Assembly (NCBI GenBank): GCA_963682025.1
Contig: OY821517.1
Coordinates: forward strand, 299,859,344 to 299,923,343
DNA length: 64,000 bases
Source: Cordilura impudica
Lineage: Eukaryota; Arthropoda; Insecta; Diptera; Scathophagidae
Direction: 5' to 3'
Made by a program: the position numbers and the translations under genes. Below, one piece after another: positions 34,232-46,960 of this stretch; the stretch's first letter is position 1; every line of letters starts with the position of its first letter. The notes below the pieces were generated by a model. The model did not search any database and was not told the origin of the DNA. It saw only the letters and a list, made by a program, of their open reading frames with translations.

Positions 34232-35415
34232 ACAACCAGGTTAGCCGTTTTTATTCGAGGATGTGATGGGAATATGAAAATAACTGAAAAGCTATTAGAA
34301 GTAATTCCAATGCATGGTACAACAACAGGAGAAGATATTTTCGATCTACTTATGATTGCTTTTAAAAAATATGATCTTCCAATGAATAACTTGTTATCTT
34401 TGGCGACTGATGGGGCCAATGGTGTCACTGGTAGACTAAAAGCTTATGTTAAAATTCAACATATCAAATCTGTTCAACACATCCATTGCATTATTCACCA
34501 GCAAGTCTTATATTCAAAAGTAATTAAAATTGATAATGGATTTAAAAAAGTTGGTAAAATTGTTAATTTAATTTGAGCACGCAGATTAAACCATCGGGAA
34601 TTTACGTCATTGCTGAAAGATGTGGAATCTGATTACGAAGATTTGCCATATTATACTGAAATTCGCTGGCTTTAAGAGGTCTAAGGTTTTAAGAAGATTT
34701 TTACAACTGCTGGACGTAAACGTAATTTTTTTTAGAAATTAAAGATTATGAGTGCTCGGAACTGAAAGATGTTAATTGGCTTTCTCAGTTGACATTACTG
34801 CGCATCTCAGTCCACTCAATGTTAACATGCAGGGCAGAAACATGCTCATAACTTCATTGTATGACTAAATAAATTCATTCAAACAAAAGATATTTATGTC
34901 TGTGGAAAATACAAATAAAAAGAGAAAATTTTTCAAATTTTTCTAGTTGTAAGAATCTTTTCCTTAAATATCGAGAACTGAAACAACTGAAAATATTGGA
35001 AGAAGATTTCGAAAAGAGGTTTTCGGATTTTAAAAGTATCGAATCTCAATTAAATATTTTTTGCTCTCCGATGTCGGTCGACATTGAAAATATTGATGAA
35101 AATTTGCAAATAGAGTTTATAGAACTACGATGCAATACCTTACTGAAACAGAAATATAAGGAAATTAGTGTTCCAGAATTTTATGGGTACTTACATGCAG
35201 ATCGTTTTCCACAAATTCGATATTTTTTAATACGCATATTATCCATGTTTGGTAGCATATTATCCATGTTTGAAGATGAGTAAAACTGCGCAGGGAACCA
35301 GATTAACTGAAGCACATTTAGCATCGATATTAAAAATTACATCAAGCCAAAGTTTAACACCAGGCTTTGATGATTTGAAAAATGATAAGCGGTGCATTAT
35401 ATCCAGCAAAAAATT
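34232..35415 (+). pseudogene. hAT transposase pseudogene (ZBED/ZMYM-like)
   Basis: Coding matches in broken frames: RLAVFIRGCDGN, MHGTTTGEDIFDLL, LATDGANGVTGR (about 34395-34440), HCIIHQQ, LNHREFTSLLKDVESDYEDLPYYTEIRWL, ESQLNIFCSPMSVDIEN, LLKQKYKEISVPEFY and, after a frameshift, SKTAQGTRLTEAHLASIL. That last block is the hAT C-terminal dimerisation region. The TTTGEDIF and HTEIRWLS-type motifs are typical of hAT transposases related to ZBED5/GTF2IRD2-like host genes. The N-terminus (BED finger and first catalytic Asp) is missing. A 21-bp internal duplication occurs near 35228-35270. Confidence 0.75.
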
Positions 35416-36159
35416 ATTTATATTCTTTTTATTAATATATATTTCTACAAATTTTTTGTTTGTTTTGTTTATGGTTTATTTATATTCAATTCCACTCAAA
35501 ATTTGAATTTTCAATAAAAGAAAGCAGATGCGGCCCACAAGAGGATTTGGACTACAATTTTAGAAGAATTTGGCTCGTACACTAAAATGAGTTTGACATG
35601 CCTGGTATAAAGAATACACTAATCCAACGACTCACTTATTTAGCACATATCAAAATGTTCAGGTCAAAACCAGAAATTTAAATTATATTTATTTAACATA
35701 ATTTGACGAAGAGTACAATGCTCAAGTTCAGCACTAAGTCTAGTAGGCGCATTATTGTTCAATTAAGATTAAATTTCCTTTCACTGTGTCAAAATAGAAA
35801 AAAATATATATGTATGTATGTATATAAATTAAGCTATCGTCACTTTATACAAGTATATACAGTCATATTAATGTAACAATCACTCCGTTAAGAGGTAACA
35901 CAAGTTGAAATGGACGTGTGGCATGCAAATAATTTTTACATTAATACTTTTATTATTTTATTCATTTTCATTTGGCATTGCAATCATTGGCTGTGCAAAA
36001 TCTCTTTATTATAGACTGATGTGACAATATTTATTTATGAAAAAAAAAGGTTTTATTATTATTGCAACATTACGAGTACTTCTCACTGGCCTCAAATTGT
36101 TGCTGTGGTAATGATGATGAAAATAATGTAAGTAATACAACTTACACGAGTATTATTTA
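35416..36159. other. Unassigned AT-rich DNA with microsatellite
   Basis: Contains a short tatgtatgtatgtata tract near 35810-35825. No gene recognised. Confidence 0.3.
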
Positions 36160-36648
36160 AGGTGCTATTACATGATGTGTTTTTTACACATGTACTGTCA
36201 AATTTTCCCACAACAAAAGTTGTACACATCGTGTGATACATATGAAACATTGTTTATGTACAATACATGAGGAAAGTCACAAGTACATTTTTCAATTAGA
36301 ACAGGTTCTATTTTTGCATGACAAACATATGAAAATACAACACTGCTTGTGGCGAAAGAAACACAGAGTAAATTTTAAAGATTAATATTGAAAGAAAAAT
36401 AAATTGTGTAGTATTAATAACCAATTAAAAAATATATAACTTTTTTAACAATAAATTTTTGTAAATTCACAAATTAAATCAGCTGTTGTTTACATTTAGA
36501 GGTTATGTCATACGGAAATACATATGCACGTGTGATAGCAAAAATTATGAATCGTATGTAAAAGACAATTTTGACAGACATGAGGAATTTCATATGGATA
36601 AAAAAAGTGACAGTACACATGTAAAAAACACATCATGTAATAGCACCT
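36160..36648. mobile_element. 489-bp TIR MITE
   Basis: Inverted ends of 41 bp (39 of 41 matching by eye) starting aggtgctattacatgatgtg. They are flanked by TTA on both sides. TTTAA is an alternative reading if the ends start at GGTGC. There is no transposase. Open frames inside run through the inverted repeat and are not protein-like. Confidence 0.75.
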
Positions 36649-37740
36649 TTAAGGGATTGTTGGCGCATGAATACGAGTATGAAGGAATATGAGGAGCGAG
36701 TGCCGGTGTGTCATTGCAATAATATTGATTGTCTGCATATTATACAAATTTACATCTATTTACGATATGATCGTAGACATTTGTGGCATGTTATTAAAAT
36801 ACAGATGATGACACTTGAATACTACATACAGTTATATAAAAGTAAGAGTGAGTGAGTGAGTGAGTGCACGAGTATGAGGCTTAAATTACAAAACACTGAA
36901 GTGTACTAAGGATGGTTGATGGTTGATGTGATGTGGCGGCTGTGCGCAACCATGATGCTGTTTGACACTGATGGTAATGGTTCAATGATGGTCTTCAAAA
37001 TGAAGGATGTGCCAGAAGTGAAGTGTATATTGCCAGTTTGTTTTGTTCGTCCGTGCGTTCGTTTGTCATTGTGCCTGTTTGTTTTTGCAGCCACGCATAT
37101 ATTTGTGTGTGTGTTTGTGTGTGTTTGTGTGTGTGGCTGTATCTCTGTGTGTGATTAACGTGCTTAGTGCATGTGATGAATGGATGGTTGCATGATGATG
37201 TATGGATGTTTTATTTCAAAATTACATTTTGTTGGTTGGCAGCATCATGTTATGAATATAAATGTGTGTTTAATTAATAAATAAATACGAATACAAGTTT
37301 GTGCACGCAATTGGGAGTTTAAGTAGCACGATTTCTGTTGTTTCTTGTTTTTAGATGAAAATGCTGCTGAATAATGCAATTTAATTATGGGAAAATCTCT
37401 GAAAATAATTTCAAATTATAATAGCATTTAAAAATTGCAAACGTTCAGAAAATGGACTTAGTATCGATTACTGTATGTTCTACAGCTTACATTATACTAT
37501 AATAAGAATCATCTGGCAAAAGATAAAAAGTGCCACATCCTAGCAGAGATGGCTAAAAAATAAAAACATCGTGTTAATTTGTGCTTGAAAAAGTTAATTT
37601 AATTTTTAATATGTAAAATAAATTTTAAATTTTTAATATGTAAAATAGGTAATAAACTACCTCAATTAATTTAATTTTCGTACGTTTGGCAATGTTTGCA
37701 TAAGAAAAAACGAAAATAATGGGGCAATTGGCCTTAATTC
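36649..37740. other. Unassigned DNA with GAGT and GT microsatellites
   Basis: A (gagt)n tract lies at about 36848-36866 and a gtgtgtgtttgtgtgtg tract at 37103-37135. It is less AT-rich than its surroundings at 36900-37150. No gene was recognised. Confidence 0.35.
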
Positions 37741-38440
37741 AAGGTGCCAAGAACATCAGATGCTCCCAGTACAAGTGCCAACAGATTCCAAATTCTACTT
37801 GATGACGACGAAGAAGAAGTAACTGTTGCCTTTGAGCAACAAATACCACCTCTAAGAGTGGATTCTACTAACAGTTTTTCTAATGTTATCGAATGAATAT
37901 TGTAACGAAAATTTGACCCAACTCGCTATAGCTGATAGTCTAAGTGTGCTTAAGAACAAAAAATTCCAGTTTTATACTCATGAGAGATAAAACGGAATCT
38001 GGAAACAAGAAGATCTAATGTTGATGATGCGCTATATCTAATTGCATGACGGTCAAGCATGTATCCAGGAGAGATATTATGAAAATCTGACAATTATATA
38101 ATATTTCGGTGTATTGGAGAAAACCTGGTAAGGGCATAACTACCTAAGAAGAAGATCTTAAAGTACATTAATCATAGAGCTGATATTCTCCATTTAAATG
38201 AGACTTTTTTTAAACCGTGTAACAAATTTCAAATTGATGACAATAAAATTTCTAGAGTATAGAGAGAATCGATCTACGATATGGCGAAGGGGAGCTCCCA
38301 TTCAAATTTAATGTGATATTATGTATAATATACATTGTATATATGCCAAAAATCAAAACGAATACTGCTGAAAACTATTCGATACAAGTTATAATCTTTC
38401 GAATTTTAATGCTGATTTGGATAAACTTTTATTCTAATGT
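37741..38440 (+). pseudogene. Decayed LINE: ORF1 piece and endonuclease start
   Basis: At 37741-37896 a frame reads VPRTSDAPSTSANRF then LLDDDEEEV and ends with TGA. It looks like the N-terminus of a LINE ORF1. At about 38165-38290 a frame reads INHRADILHLNETFFKP, matching the first catalytic region (NET-W) of LINE AP endonucleases. Frames are heavily broken and no RT remains. Confidence 0.45.
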
Positions 38441-38502
38441 CTGGTTTTCATTATGTCATATAAACTGACAACAAATAATTGCCTGAACTGACATATCGTA
38501 AT

Positions 38503-39254
38503 TATACCCTATACCACTATGTGGTTTCGGTATAATGACTTTGTGCTGCTGTTTGTAACAACCAAAAATATTTGACCTACACCCATATTTAATTATACCG
38601 ATCGAATCAGAATCACTATCTGATTCGATTTAACGATGTCCGTCCGTCCGTCCGTCCGTCCGTCCGTCTGTGTGTCCATGTAAAGCTTGTAATCAAACTG
38701 CAGGTCGCAAATATGAATATATTTTGATGAAATTTGATATTTGATCTTTCATCGGCCATGGGATGACCGCTATAGAAATTGGTGAGAATCGGTCCATGTT
38801 CAGACCTAGCCCCCATACAAATGACCCCTATGAAATCAAAATATATTGCCATAAGATCCAAATTATCATACAAATCTTAGTCAAATTGGGTTTGTATGTA
38901 TATATTAAATCCATTAATCAGTAGTCCAAAAATGATCCCTATTGGACAACTCTTAGTCATAGGCCCCATATAGAGCTGCTTCCCGATCTTCACTTCAATC
39001 TATCAAAAAATAAAAATATTGCACTGATTGTTCTCAAATTTTGTTTGTATATATTTTTGCAAAATACAAGAGACTTTACCAAACATGGTCAGGATCGGTC
39101 CATTTTTGGCCTAGTCCCCATATAGATTTAGCATCCGATATGAACTTTTTCATATCTGCAGCCAAAAAAATTAATAAAAATCCCACTCAAATTTGGTTTA
39201 TGCTTATTTTCTATATCCAGTTAGTTGGGTCTGAGAGATAGGGTCTTACTTGTT
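38503..39254 (+). mobile_element. Family A element lacking its 3' hairpin
   Basis: The 5' end (tataccctataccac) and body are as in other copies. At 39245 it jumps from gagatagggtc straight to CTTACTTGTT. The taggg box, the hairpin and about 70 bp are missing, while the extreme terminus is kept. Confidence 0.75.
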
Positions 39255-39799
39255 TTCTATTAATTACGCTGCTTGCATTACATCCTTTAAACTAACAAAA
39301 AATCCGGCTGTCAAACTAAAGCAAATTACCACCATGTTGGCATTTTCATTTTTGATGTCAAATGTTGCCAGGGTTGTAAATGACAATATATTTCAACCCG
39401 TTTTCATACAACTGACGATAATTGACAAATATTGACATTGAAAATGACATAGTGAAAACCAGACATAACGATTATTTTATTTTCGGAGATCTGAATGCAT
39501 GTCAAATAATGCGATGAAACTCAATAGAATATTCGATTCGGAGGGTGCCCACCAATTTCTTTTATTTTTGTTTTTCGTCATATATTAACATTTAAAAAAA
39601 GGTTTAGTGTATAATTTCATAGTTAAATTATTTAAGAATTTATTGTTGAAGTCTTCCTTATGAATAAAATAAAAAACTTACTATTAGAGATGTCACGTAT
39701 ATTATATTTTGTTTGAAGATATTTTTTAAAATTGTTTTCAACCACCAAAACCGAGCTACTATCTCCAATTCGAATAATTGAAGTAAGATAATGAGCAGC
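39255..39799. other. Unassigned AT-rich DNA
   Basis: Nothing recognised, apart from the approach to repeat F. Confidence 0.3.
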
Positions 39800-40868
39800 G
39801 TTGATTTATGTATGTCCATTAGCGTCATTATATGGGTAAAAAAAAGTGTTCAAACTCTCGGTCGCACCCCTAAAAATATGCGAATACCAAAAAAAGTGAG
39901 AAATGTAAAGTTTTGGGCCGATCAAAAAACATTTAGAGGTGGCTCAACGCGATTGAAAATTTTAAGTGTGTTTTATATGGGGAATGTATGACTTTCTTTC
40001 AGATTTTACGAAAATTTCGTCCTATAGATTAATTTTGTCCACAAATTGTTATATAATTCGGGATCAGCATTAAATTATATTTCCAAAAAGCTATAAAACT
40101 TCAAAATCAATTAAAAACTCGCCAAGAAATAGCAAATGCCCCAGACCACTTTTGTGTCAAAAAAATTTAGGTCATGATTTCTACATTAAGATATTAATTA
40201 AAGCCAACATTTTGTTTTAGCCTCTATACCTCTATGTAATCATATATGAAGTACTGTTTTATTATCACCTTGTTAACCTATTAAGCATTGAGACCGAAAA
40301 TGGAAATTTTTTTTGACAAAATTTTGAAAACTCCTTTTTCAAGTTTTGAGAAATTTACTTAAACAAAATTAAAAAAATTGATCTAGCTCTTTAAGGTCTT
40401 GTTAAATGCATATTACAGATTAACTGTATGAATTTTTAGGTAAAGCCCTAAGCCAGAATTTTTTTTTACAAGGATTTTATTTTTGCGGATTTCGAGAAAA
40501 ATTTTATTTTTGTAAAATATACTATTTCTAAATACTTTGTATCAAAAATTCATCACTTGTCTACCTTTAAATGTTATATTTTATCCTTATAGCCTAGGGT
40601 TTCAGAAAAAAATAATATGACCCCATTAGCCCTTTTGGAATTCGGGTCACATATAAAAGAAAATTTATTCAAAAAATGCAAATATTTTGTAAGTGCTGCT
40701 GAATTTTTAGATGCGATGCTTAAAATATAGTAACTAAATGTGTAGAACTTCGTTCCTAAAATTTGGGATAAATCCGAGAACTTTAACTCATTATTTGCCA
40801 AGGCCAGCTTTGGATTTTAAGGTATTTTTAAATAAAAATTACGAAAAGCGAGTTTTTCTATCAGGAAA
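39800..40868 (+). repeat. Repeat F copy 2
   Basis: Matches 19845-20905 in reverse complement over about 1 kb with many small differences. It ends next to a LINE 3' end. Confidence 0.6.
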
Positions 40869-40879
40869 AGCTGCTCCCT

Positions 40880-41010
40880 ATGTGTAAGTTCAAACACTAC
40901 TCCCTCTCTCCTCCTTCCCATAACCTATTTTCCTGAAATCAACACAATGCACTGCATCTATAGGGGGCATCCCCTGAGTGTTGGTTAATAAATAAAAAAA
41001 AAAAAAACTA
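40880..41010 (+). mobile_element. LINE 3' UTR copy
   Basis: Short 3' end: ctctcctccttcccataa, then tgcactgcatctatagggg, then catcccctgagtg and an A-rich tail. The same UTR is at 42010-42140, where it follows an RT fragment. Confidence 0.65.
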
Positions 41011-41214
41011 AATACACAATGACTAGACAGTAGTAATATGTAATGTGATCCAATGACGATATTAAATGTTTACGTTTAAAATATGTCGTCCGTTTTCACT
41101 ACATATTTGAATGAAATTGCGTCGGTCATTGACATCAACTATTTGTGTTTAAGTATGAGTAATTTAAAAATCCTTCTATTCAATATGACAGGATGGCCTG
41201 GTTTTTTAACTTAA

Positions 41215-42140
41215 TTCTTTGAATTTAATAATAAAATTAATTCCTTCCAAGGTTCTGTTCTTCCTTCTTCTCCTTTCCTAATCTTTCTAAATGGCTTTTT
41301 GGGTTAAACTTTCAATTCCATATACTCTTGCGCAGATGACAGTAACATTTGTCATTAATTTTCCTTTAATTGTAGGCCAAGGTTTTTGGAGGTTGTGGGG
41401 CAAAAGCCGGAAAATGAATGACACACTCAATCAAGAGTGGTGTAAAGCGAATGGGGTTGATTTTAATGCACTGAAGACTCAATGTTGTCTGTTGAATCAT
41501 AGGGTCATCGATTCAATAGTGTGATCTGTATATATGGATGGTATAGTGATTGAGGAATCGGATACTTTCGATATTCTGGGCATGAGAATTCAATGTGATC
41601 TTCGTTGGAACGAGCATGTTTTTCAAGTGTCGAAAGAAGCATTCAAGTATCATGGTTTTCTAAATCGATGCAAAAATTACTTCACTTATTCTGATCTTTT
41701 TAAAATCTATACCACTTACATCCGATCGAAAATGGCATACAACTCCCATATATGGTTTGGAGCTTTAAAGTCTATACTGGAGCTACTGGACCGTGTAATG
41801 ACAGTAGGGGATCTATTGATTCGTTGGAACATCTTCGGAATGTGGGTTGGGTACCGCTTCTATAGTAGATCACATCGCTTTGTGGTCCATTGTCCAGTTA
41901 ACCAATGCATTACAGAGAAAACTCGTTTATCAGTCAAACTAGTCGTATGTGGAATAAACTCAAGCACAAGGCTTGCCTGACAGTTACAATCTAGTAAAAT
42001 TTAAGTCAAATATCCACATATACTACTCTCTCTTTCCTCCTTCCCATAAACTCTTTTCCAGAAATCAACGATGCCCCTACGATGCACTGCATTTGTAGGG
42101 GCATCCCCTGAGTGCTAATTAATAATAATTAAAAAAAAGT
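41215..42140 (+). pseudogene. LINE RT fragment with hairpin 3' end
   Basis: An RT piece starting near the catalytic box (SIYSCADDSN in a shifted frame, about 41320-41350). From 41534 it continues with DTFDILGMRI, WNEHV and IYTTYIRSKMAYNSHIWFG, then a further frameshift and a C-terminus ending near 41982. The 3' UTR holds an 11-bp perfect stem (gatgcccctac / gtaggggcatc, 42070-42105) and an A-rich tail. The clade is uncertain: R1-like or CR1-like. Confidence 0.65.
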
Positions 42141-42329
42141 AGCAAAAAGTTTCTTAACCAAATGCTCATTTATTTTATCTATCGATAACATGGTATCTAG
42201 TGCTAGAAAATTACTCGCGGGCCAGCCGCAAGGGTCGGATTTGGCACTTGCACTAAACTAGATATACACTTCTAACAATTTCGTTCGCAGTCATCAAGAA
42301 GTATACTTTCAGTGCCCTTATCTGTTGCG

Positions 42330-43490
42330 GTAAGGTCTCAAACGCAATAATTAACAAAAAGCAAGATTGGAAGTTTGAAATTTTCCTACAAATATTTTGA
42401 TAAATGGAAGATAAAGATTAATGTTACTAAAACCCAAGCTTTGTATTCCCATATAAAAGGTCGCGCACAGGTATTCCTATAAAATTCTAATTTTATTCTA
42501 AGGGAATTGTTATTCCTCTGCAAGATAGTATCAAATATCAATTATTTGTTAGATTTGATGTAATTTTTCAGACGTATTGCAATTAATACTATAATTAATA
42601 TGCAAATTTTTATTTTGTTTCAATAAAATCACAGATGAAGGCTGAAATGCGAGAAACTAGTTGAATTAAAACTACAGAGTAGTTATAATTTTAAAATATA
42701 TGCTTTCTTCTTCTCTACCACGCACCATTGAAACAAAATCAAAATTTGCCTATTACTATTAAAAATTTCACTTCAGAGCAACATCTCTAATATACATATG
42801 TTAAAAGTAGAATGCACAAGCAATACATCACATATGGCAACTCTTACGAAACTCAGAATAGTGGAAAATAGAAGTATAAATGCAAAAATATTCAAAAATT
42901 CAAAAATAATGATTGTTTGTTTGGACAGAGTTGCATCTTCTGAGATTAATACGAAGTAAAAGCTGTATGATACGAAAGCTGATTCTTAACCACACTACTC
43001 GTAGGCCTTACTTTAGGTGAGTGTTTTAAAAAGTGCAAGTACGAGTGTATGTGATATAGATGCAGGTTCAAACCTCACCGCCCTAAGTAGAACAAATTCA
43101 TTTAAAAACAATCTAGGAATTATATCATTTAAACAGCACTTGCAATATATTTGTGATAAGGAGAATAAATACGACCATGCTCTTTACCTACCGCCTACTT
43201 AACAGAAGAACTAAACTTAATTTAAAAAACAAGATTCTTATTTACGAAATGTGTATTCGGCCTATAATCGACTCCAAGTTTAGCTGCTAAAACTCAGTTA
43301 AGAATTTTAAACGTAATACAAAATAAAAATCTAAAAATAATTCACAAACTACATCCCAGATATTCTACTAAAGAACTACAACGTAAGGTTGACCACATAA
43401 TATTTAAGTCAGTTTCCTTGACTCTGTCAGGCAGAAGGCTCATGAAAAATGAGGAACGTTTACGTATGACATAATAAGAAATTTGCTAAA
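42330..43490 (+). pseudogene. Jockey-like RT remnant, split
   Basis: At about 42400-42480 a frame reads YFDKWKIKINVTKTQALY, the post-catalytic palm of a jockey RT. At 43100-43200 LGIISFKQHLQYICDK and at 43230-43440 (several shifts) RILNVIQNKNLKIIHKLHP resemble its thumb. Between them (about 42545-43090) lies unrelated DNA. Heavily decayed. Confidence 0.5.
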
Positions 43491-43798
43491 TAATACCTAA
43501 TATGCTCTTTTGTTCTAAAAAAGGCTTTTTCTTGAAGAATGGCAGAATATCAGTCTCGATTATTTCAAAATACCTAAAACAATCATTGCAATACCTGTCG
43601 TATAGATGGCGGCAGTAGTTAAAATAAAAATACTTTGGTGAAAACTGGTAGTCTTATATGTTTAAAGTTTCACAGTTACAAATTTATTTTATATCTCATT
43701 CCACATTAAAAAAGGTCACCTTTGTCCCGAGGATAATGAAAATTTAAAAAACAACTTCTTAAATCATTTTAACTTTGTTCTACGAACCTGCTAAAAAA
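43491..43798. other. Unassigned AT-rich DNA
   Basis: Nothing recognised except a weak CTCF-like tatagatggcggcagtag at about 43600. Confidence 0.3.
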
Positions 43799-46757
43799 AA
43801 AGTAAGGGTGTTAAATGCGGTTGTGCCGAATCTTTGATACCCTCCACCTCGGTTTGAGTATTGATAATAAATGTAAACGAAATATTTGAACAAGTAAACA
43901 AATTATTAAACTTAATACCAAATTATTTCAGCAAATTCTTTGGGGTGATCTGCTTAACAGATGATTTTTGTTTATTTCAAGAGTTGGTCTATAAAGCTCT
44001 CTCACATTATTAATTTGCGTTCCAACGAGGAAAGATCGTTTTCGTCTTTTCTATTACTTCGGTGTTTGCTTTTTGGTCATCGTGGTTGCTGATCGGCATG
44101 CATATAGGTTATATACCCATATGCATGCGTTTCCGGTTATATGACATAATTAATTAATTTAGTTTAAGTTTTTGCAAATTAAATAGCTCGTCCTAACCTC
44201 CATTGCTAAGGTAGTGGTTGTGTAGGGTGGCTATACGAGTTAAATCGTGCTAATTGAAGACGGCTGTATAGTTTCTTTTAACTGGCCAAATAATTATTTA
44301 TTGCGGCCGTATAGGTCTGATGAAGTAACAAAATAATATCCAAAAAATGCTCTCTAAATCTTTTTGTTAAAATATTGCCATATTTGGAAAACAAAGAATA
44401 AATTTTTTTTACATATAAAATACAAAATCTAACCCAGTGATGCCAAATTTTGATTTTGAATTAAATTATGTTAATAAAATATATTTTTATTTATTGACTA
44501 CAAATACTACTACCTGGGAATTATAATCGAACTTCAATTTTTTGGGTTTTACTTTGCCTACCACGAAGTCAAATTTTGAAGTCATCTTGAAGACTGGGTT
44601 AAATTAGGGATGCCAAACGCAAAAAACCAAATATCCCAAAAATTTTAATTAAAATAATTTGTTATCTTTTTTTCCTGAATAACTTTTCAATTTATATAAA
44701 ATAAATCAAATTGTGAATATATATAAAATAAATAACATTCTCATCAAATTGCGCTTTATTTATGTAACAATTTTTATGTTCGCAATTCTTAAATATCATT
44801 TGAGGTTTTCTAAAATTCATTGAATTTAAATTAATGTTTTCTGTAGTCCGATTCTGTAAATTTCAACGATCCGACAACCGCAAAATATATCGACAGTTAT
44901 TGTTGTTTGCACTAAGGATTAAGTGATTCATTTAATACATACATCTTAACGACAGTCGACCAATCTATTTTTCTATTTATTTAAATTGTAAATGAGTGGC
45001 ATCTCTGTCAAAATAAGCGAAAAACACAAAGAAGAATAGAAAAAACAAATTACTTCGTGTTTGACAGGATGATTTTATGTTTATGTTTAATATCTGTAAA
45101 TGAATTGAATTTAAATTAATGTCTTCTTATCCTGAAATGCTATTAATGTCTCCTGAATGGCAATATTTTTTTTTAAATGTAAACATTTTTAAATGTAAAC
45201 ATGCCTATTTGGTGTTTTTTGAATTTAAATTTGTGTTTGAAGAATAAAATTTATATTTTTAAAATTCAGTTGGTGTCTTCTAAATTTCAAGTTATTATTT
45301 CCGACGTTTTAATATGATTTTCTGAAATTCAATTGATATTTTCTAATTTAATCTGAATACTAGTTTTTGCAATTGATATTTTCATAAATTTGAATGGAAA
45401 ATTTATAAGGTGCAATTTTGCATTTATGTGAATAATAATGCTTTTTAAAAATTATATGTAATCGCAATCAGATATATTGTAGGTAAAGAAGAATAATAAT
45501 TTTATATAACTACGTAAAACTGAATTCAAAGCAAAAAAAAAAAACACATTGCTTATTCCTTTACTCAGCTCTGTGTATAGTTTTAGCATTGTTGTGTTTG
45601 ATATCTAATTGAAAATGTTTACATTCATGTTAAAATAGAAATAACTATTGCAAAGCTAATTAGAACAAAAATTGTGGCGCCACCTACTGTGGCATAGTCA
45701 CACTGAGCAAAATGAAGTGACACTCGTTTGGTAATGCAAAAGTAATGTAATTTCCCTAAAACAAAATACTATAGAATTTCATATGAATAAAATAATATAC
45801 CAATTTATTTCTAACATGCGGTTATTATGGGTATACATACACAGAATATATGTATATAATTTTATTATTTAATATATGTACATATGTATGTATATGTAAA
45901 TATTACACACAAAAAATACAACCTCAAAAGTTATTGTTGTGTTTTCTTTAAATAAATTATTTATTTTTTTATTTATTTATTTACAACATTTTAATTATAA
46001 TTAAAATTATAACTAAGAAAATAAAACACTAGCAGCTGAGGCTATCGGTTTATAAATAAATTAATACATAACATTTTTTTTCTATAAATTTATATCTTTT
46101 TTTCTTAACAACAGGTAGTTTAGCATTATTTGCTTTGGATGTTGGTGAATTTTTTCTCCCTTTATATTAACTTGTAGTGTCTGCTTGTCTGCTTGTCGAC
46201 AAAATTGTGGATCAATTTTTAACCCCTTTACCGTGACCCAATTGATCTGATCGCAGGCGGGCTCGTGGCGATGACAAAAATTATCAAAAATGATGCCGAA
46301 ACAATGCCGAACCAGAGTTGAGAAAAAATGTACAAAGGTTTAGCTTTTATTATATTATTACCAGAACGACCAGAAAAACAACAAGGCCAGCTATGACAAC
46401 AATACAACATTTAGAATAACAACAAGAACAATAAAAATATATTTTTTTAAATTTTTTGTTGATGATGTTGGTCAATCATTCTCACTAAAAGCGCCCAAGT
46501 TATCCCATTGAGGGCGTGATCGCGACAAGAACAACATAGACAAATCATATTATTGCAAGACTTTTTTACTTCTTCATTCAATTCTCGGGACCTACTCAAC
46601 CGATTTGGACGATTTTAAATAAAAAACTTCTCAGGATGTTAGTGAATCATTTTTTATACCAACGAGCACGCTAGCTGCCCGATTGAAGTCGTCATCGTGA
46701 TTCCACGGACGGACAGACGGACATCGCTATATCAACTCCGCTTGTTATAAGAGGTGT
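43799..46757 (-). mobile_element. Helitron-like family C, copy 3
   Basis: The most complete uninterrupted copy. On the minus strand, the GTCC-type tract (gacggacagacggac, about 46686-46701) leads through the body to the ggtggagggtat box and hairpin near 43820-43855. The terminus at 43799 is degraded. The 5' end is lost at about 46757, where an RTE-like fragment begins. An 18-bp CTCF-like site lies at 45674-45692. Confidence 0.65.
45674..45692 (-). promoter_or_regulatory. CTCF-like motif in family C copy 3
   Basis: Minus strand ccacagtaggtggcgccac. It fits CCASYAGRKGGCRSY with at most one mismatch, at the same place in the element as in the other two copies. Confidence 0.3.
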
Positions 46758-46764
46758 TCGTTCT

Positions 46765-46960
46765 TTGCAATGCGTATTGCTGTTTGAATCTCTCTATTTA
46801 ATTCATAATATAGCTCATAGTTTGAATTTTTATATTTGCGGCGTTCTTCCATTAGTATCAATATTTCGTTTATCATCCATTTTTTCTTTGCGGTTTTTTG
46901 CTATTTCCCAGGCTATTGTTTGTTATACTTATATGTTATTAAACTTAATATAATAATATT
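46765..46960 (-). pseudogene. RTE-like LINE linker fragment
   Basis: On the minus strand the translation reads KKWMINEILILMEERRKYKN, then SNYELYYELNREIQTAIR. This is the typical sequence between endonuclease and RT of RTE-type LINEs (often labelled craniofacial development protein 2-like). No RT follows. Confidence 0.65.

Noticed and set aside
36486..36692. 68-codon ORF spanning the 36.2-kb MITE edge
   Set aside because: It reads through the inverted repeat and shows no protein character.
43060..43080. tRNA-like B box (ggttcaaacctc)
   Set aside because: No fitting A box, and only about 60 nt between candidate acceptor halves, too short for a tRNA. A degraded SINE remains possible but unsupported.
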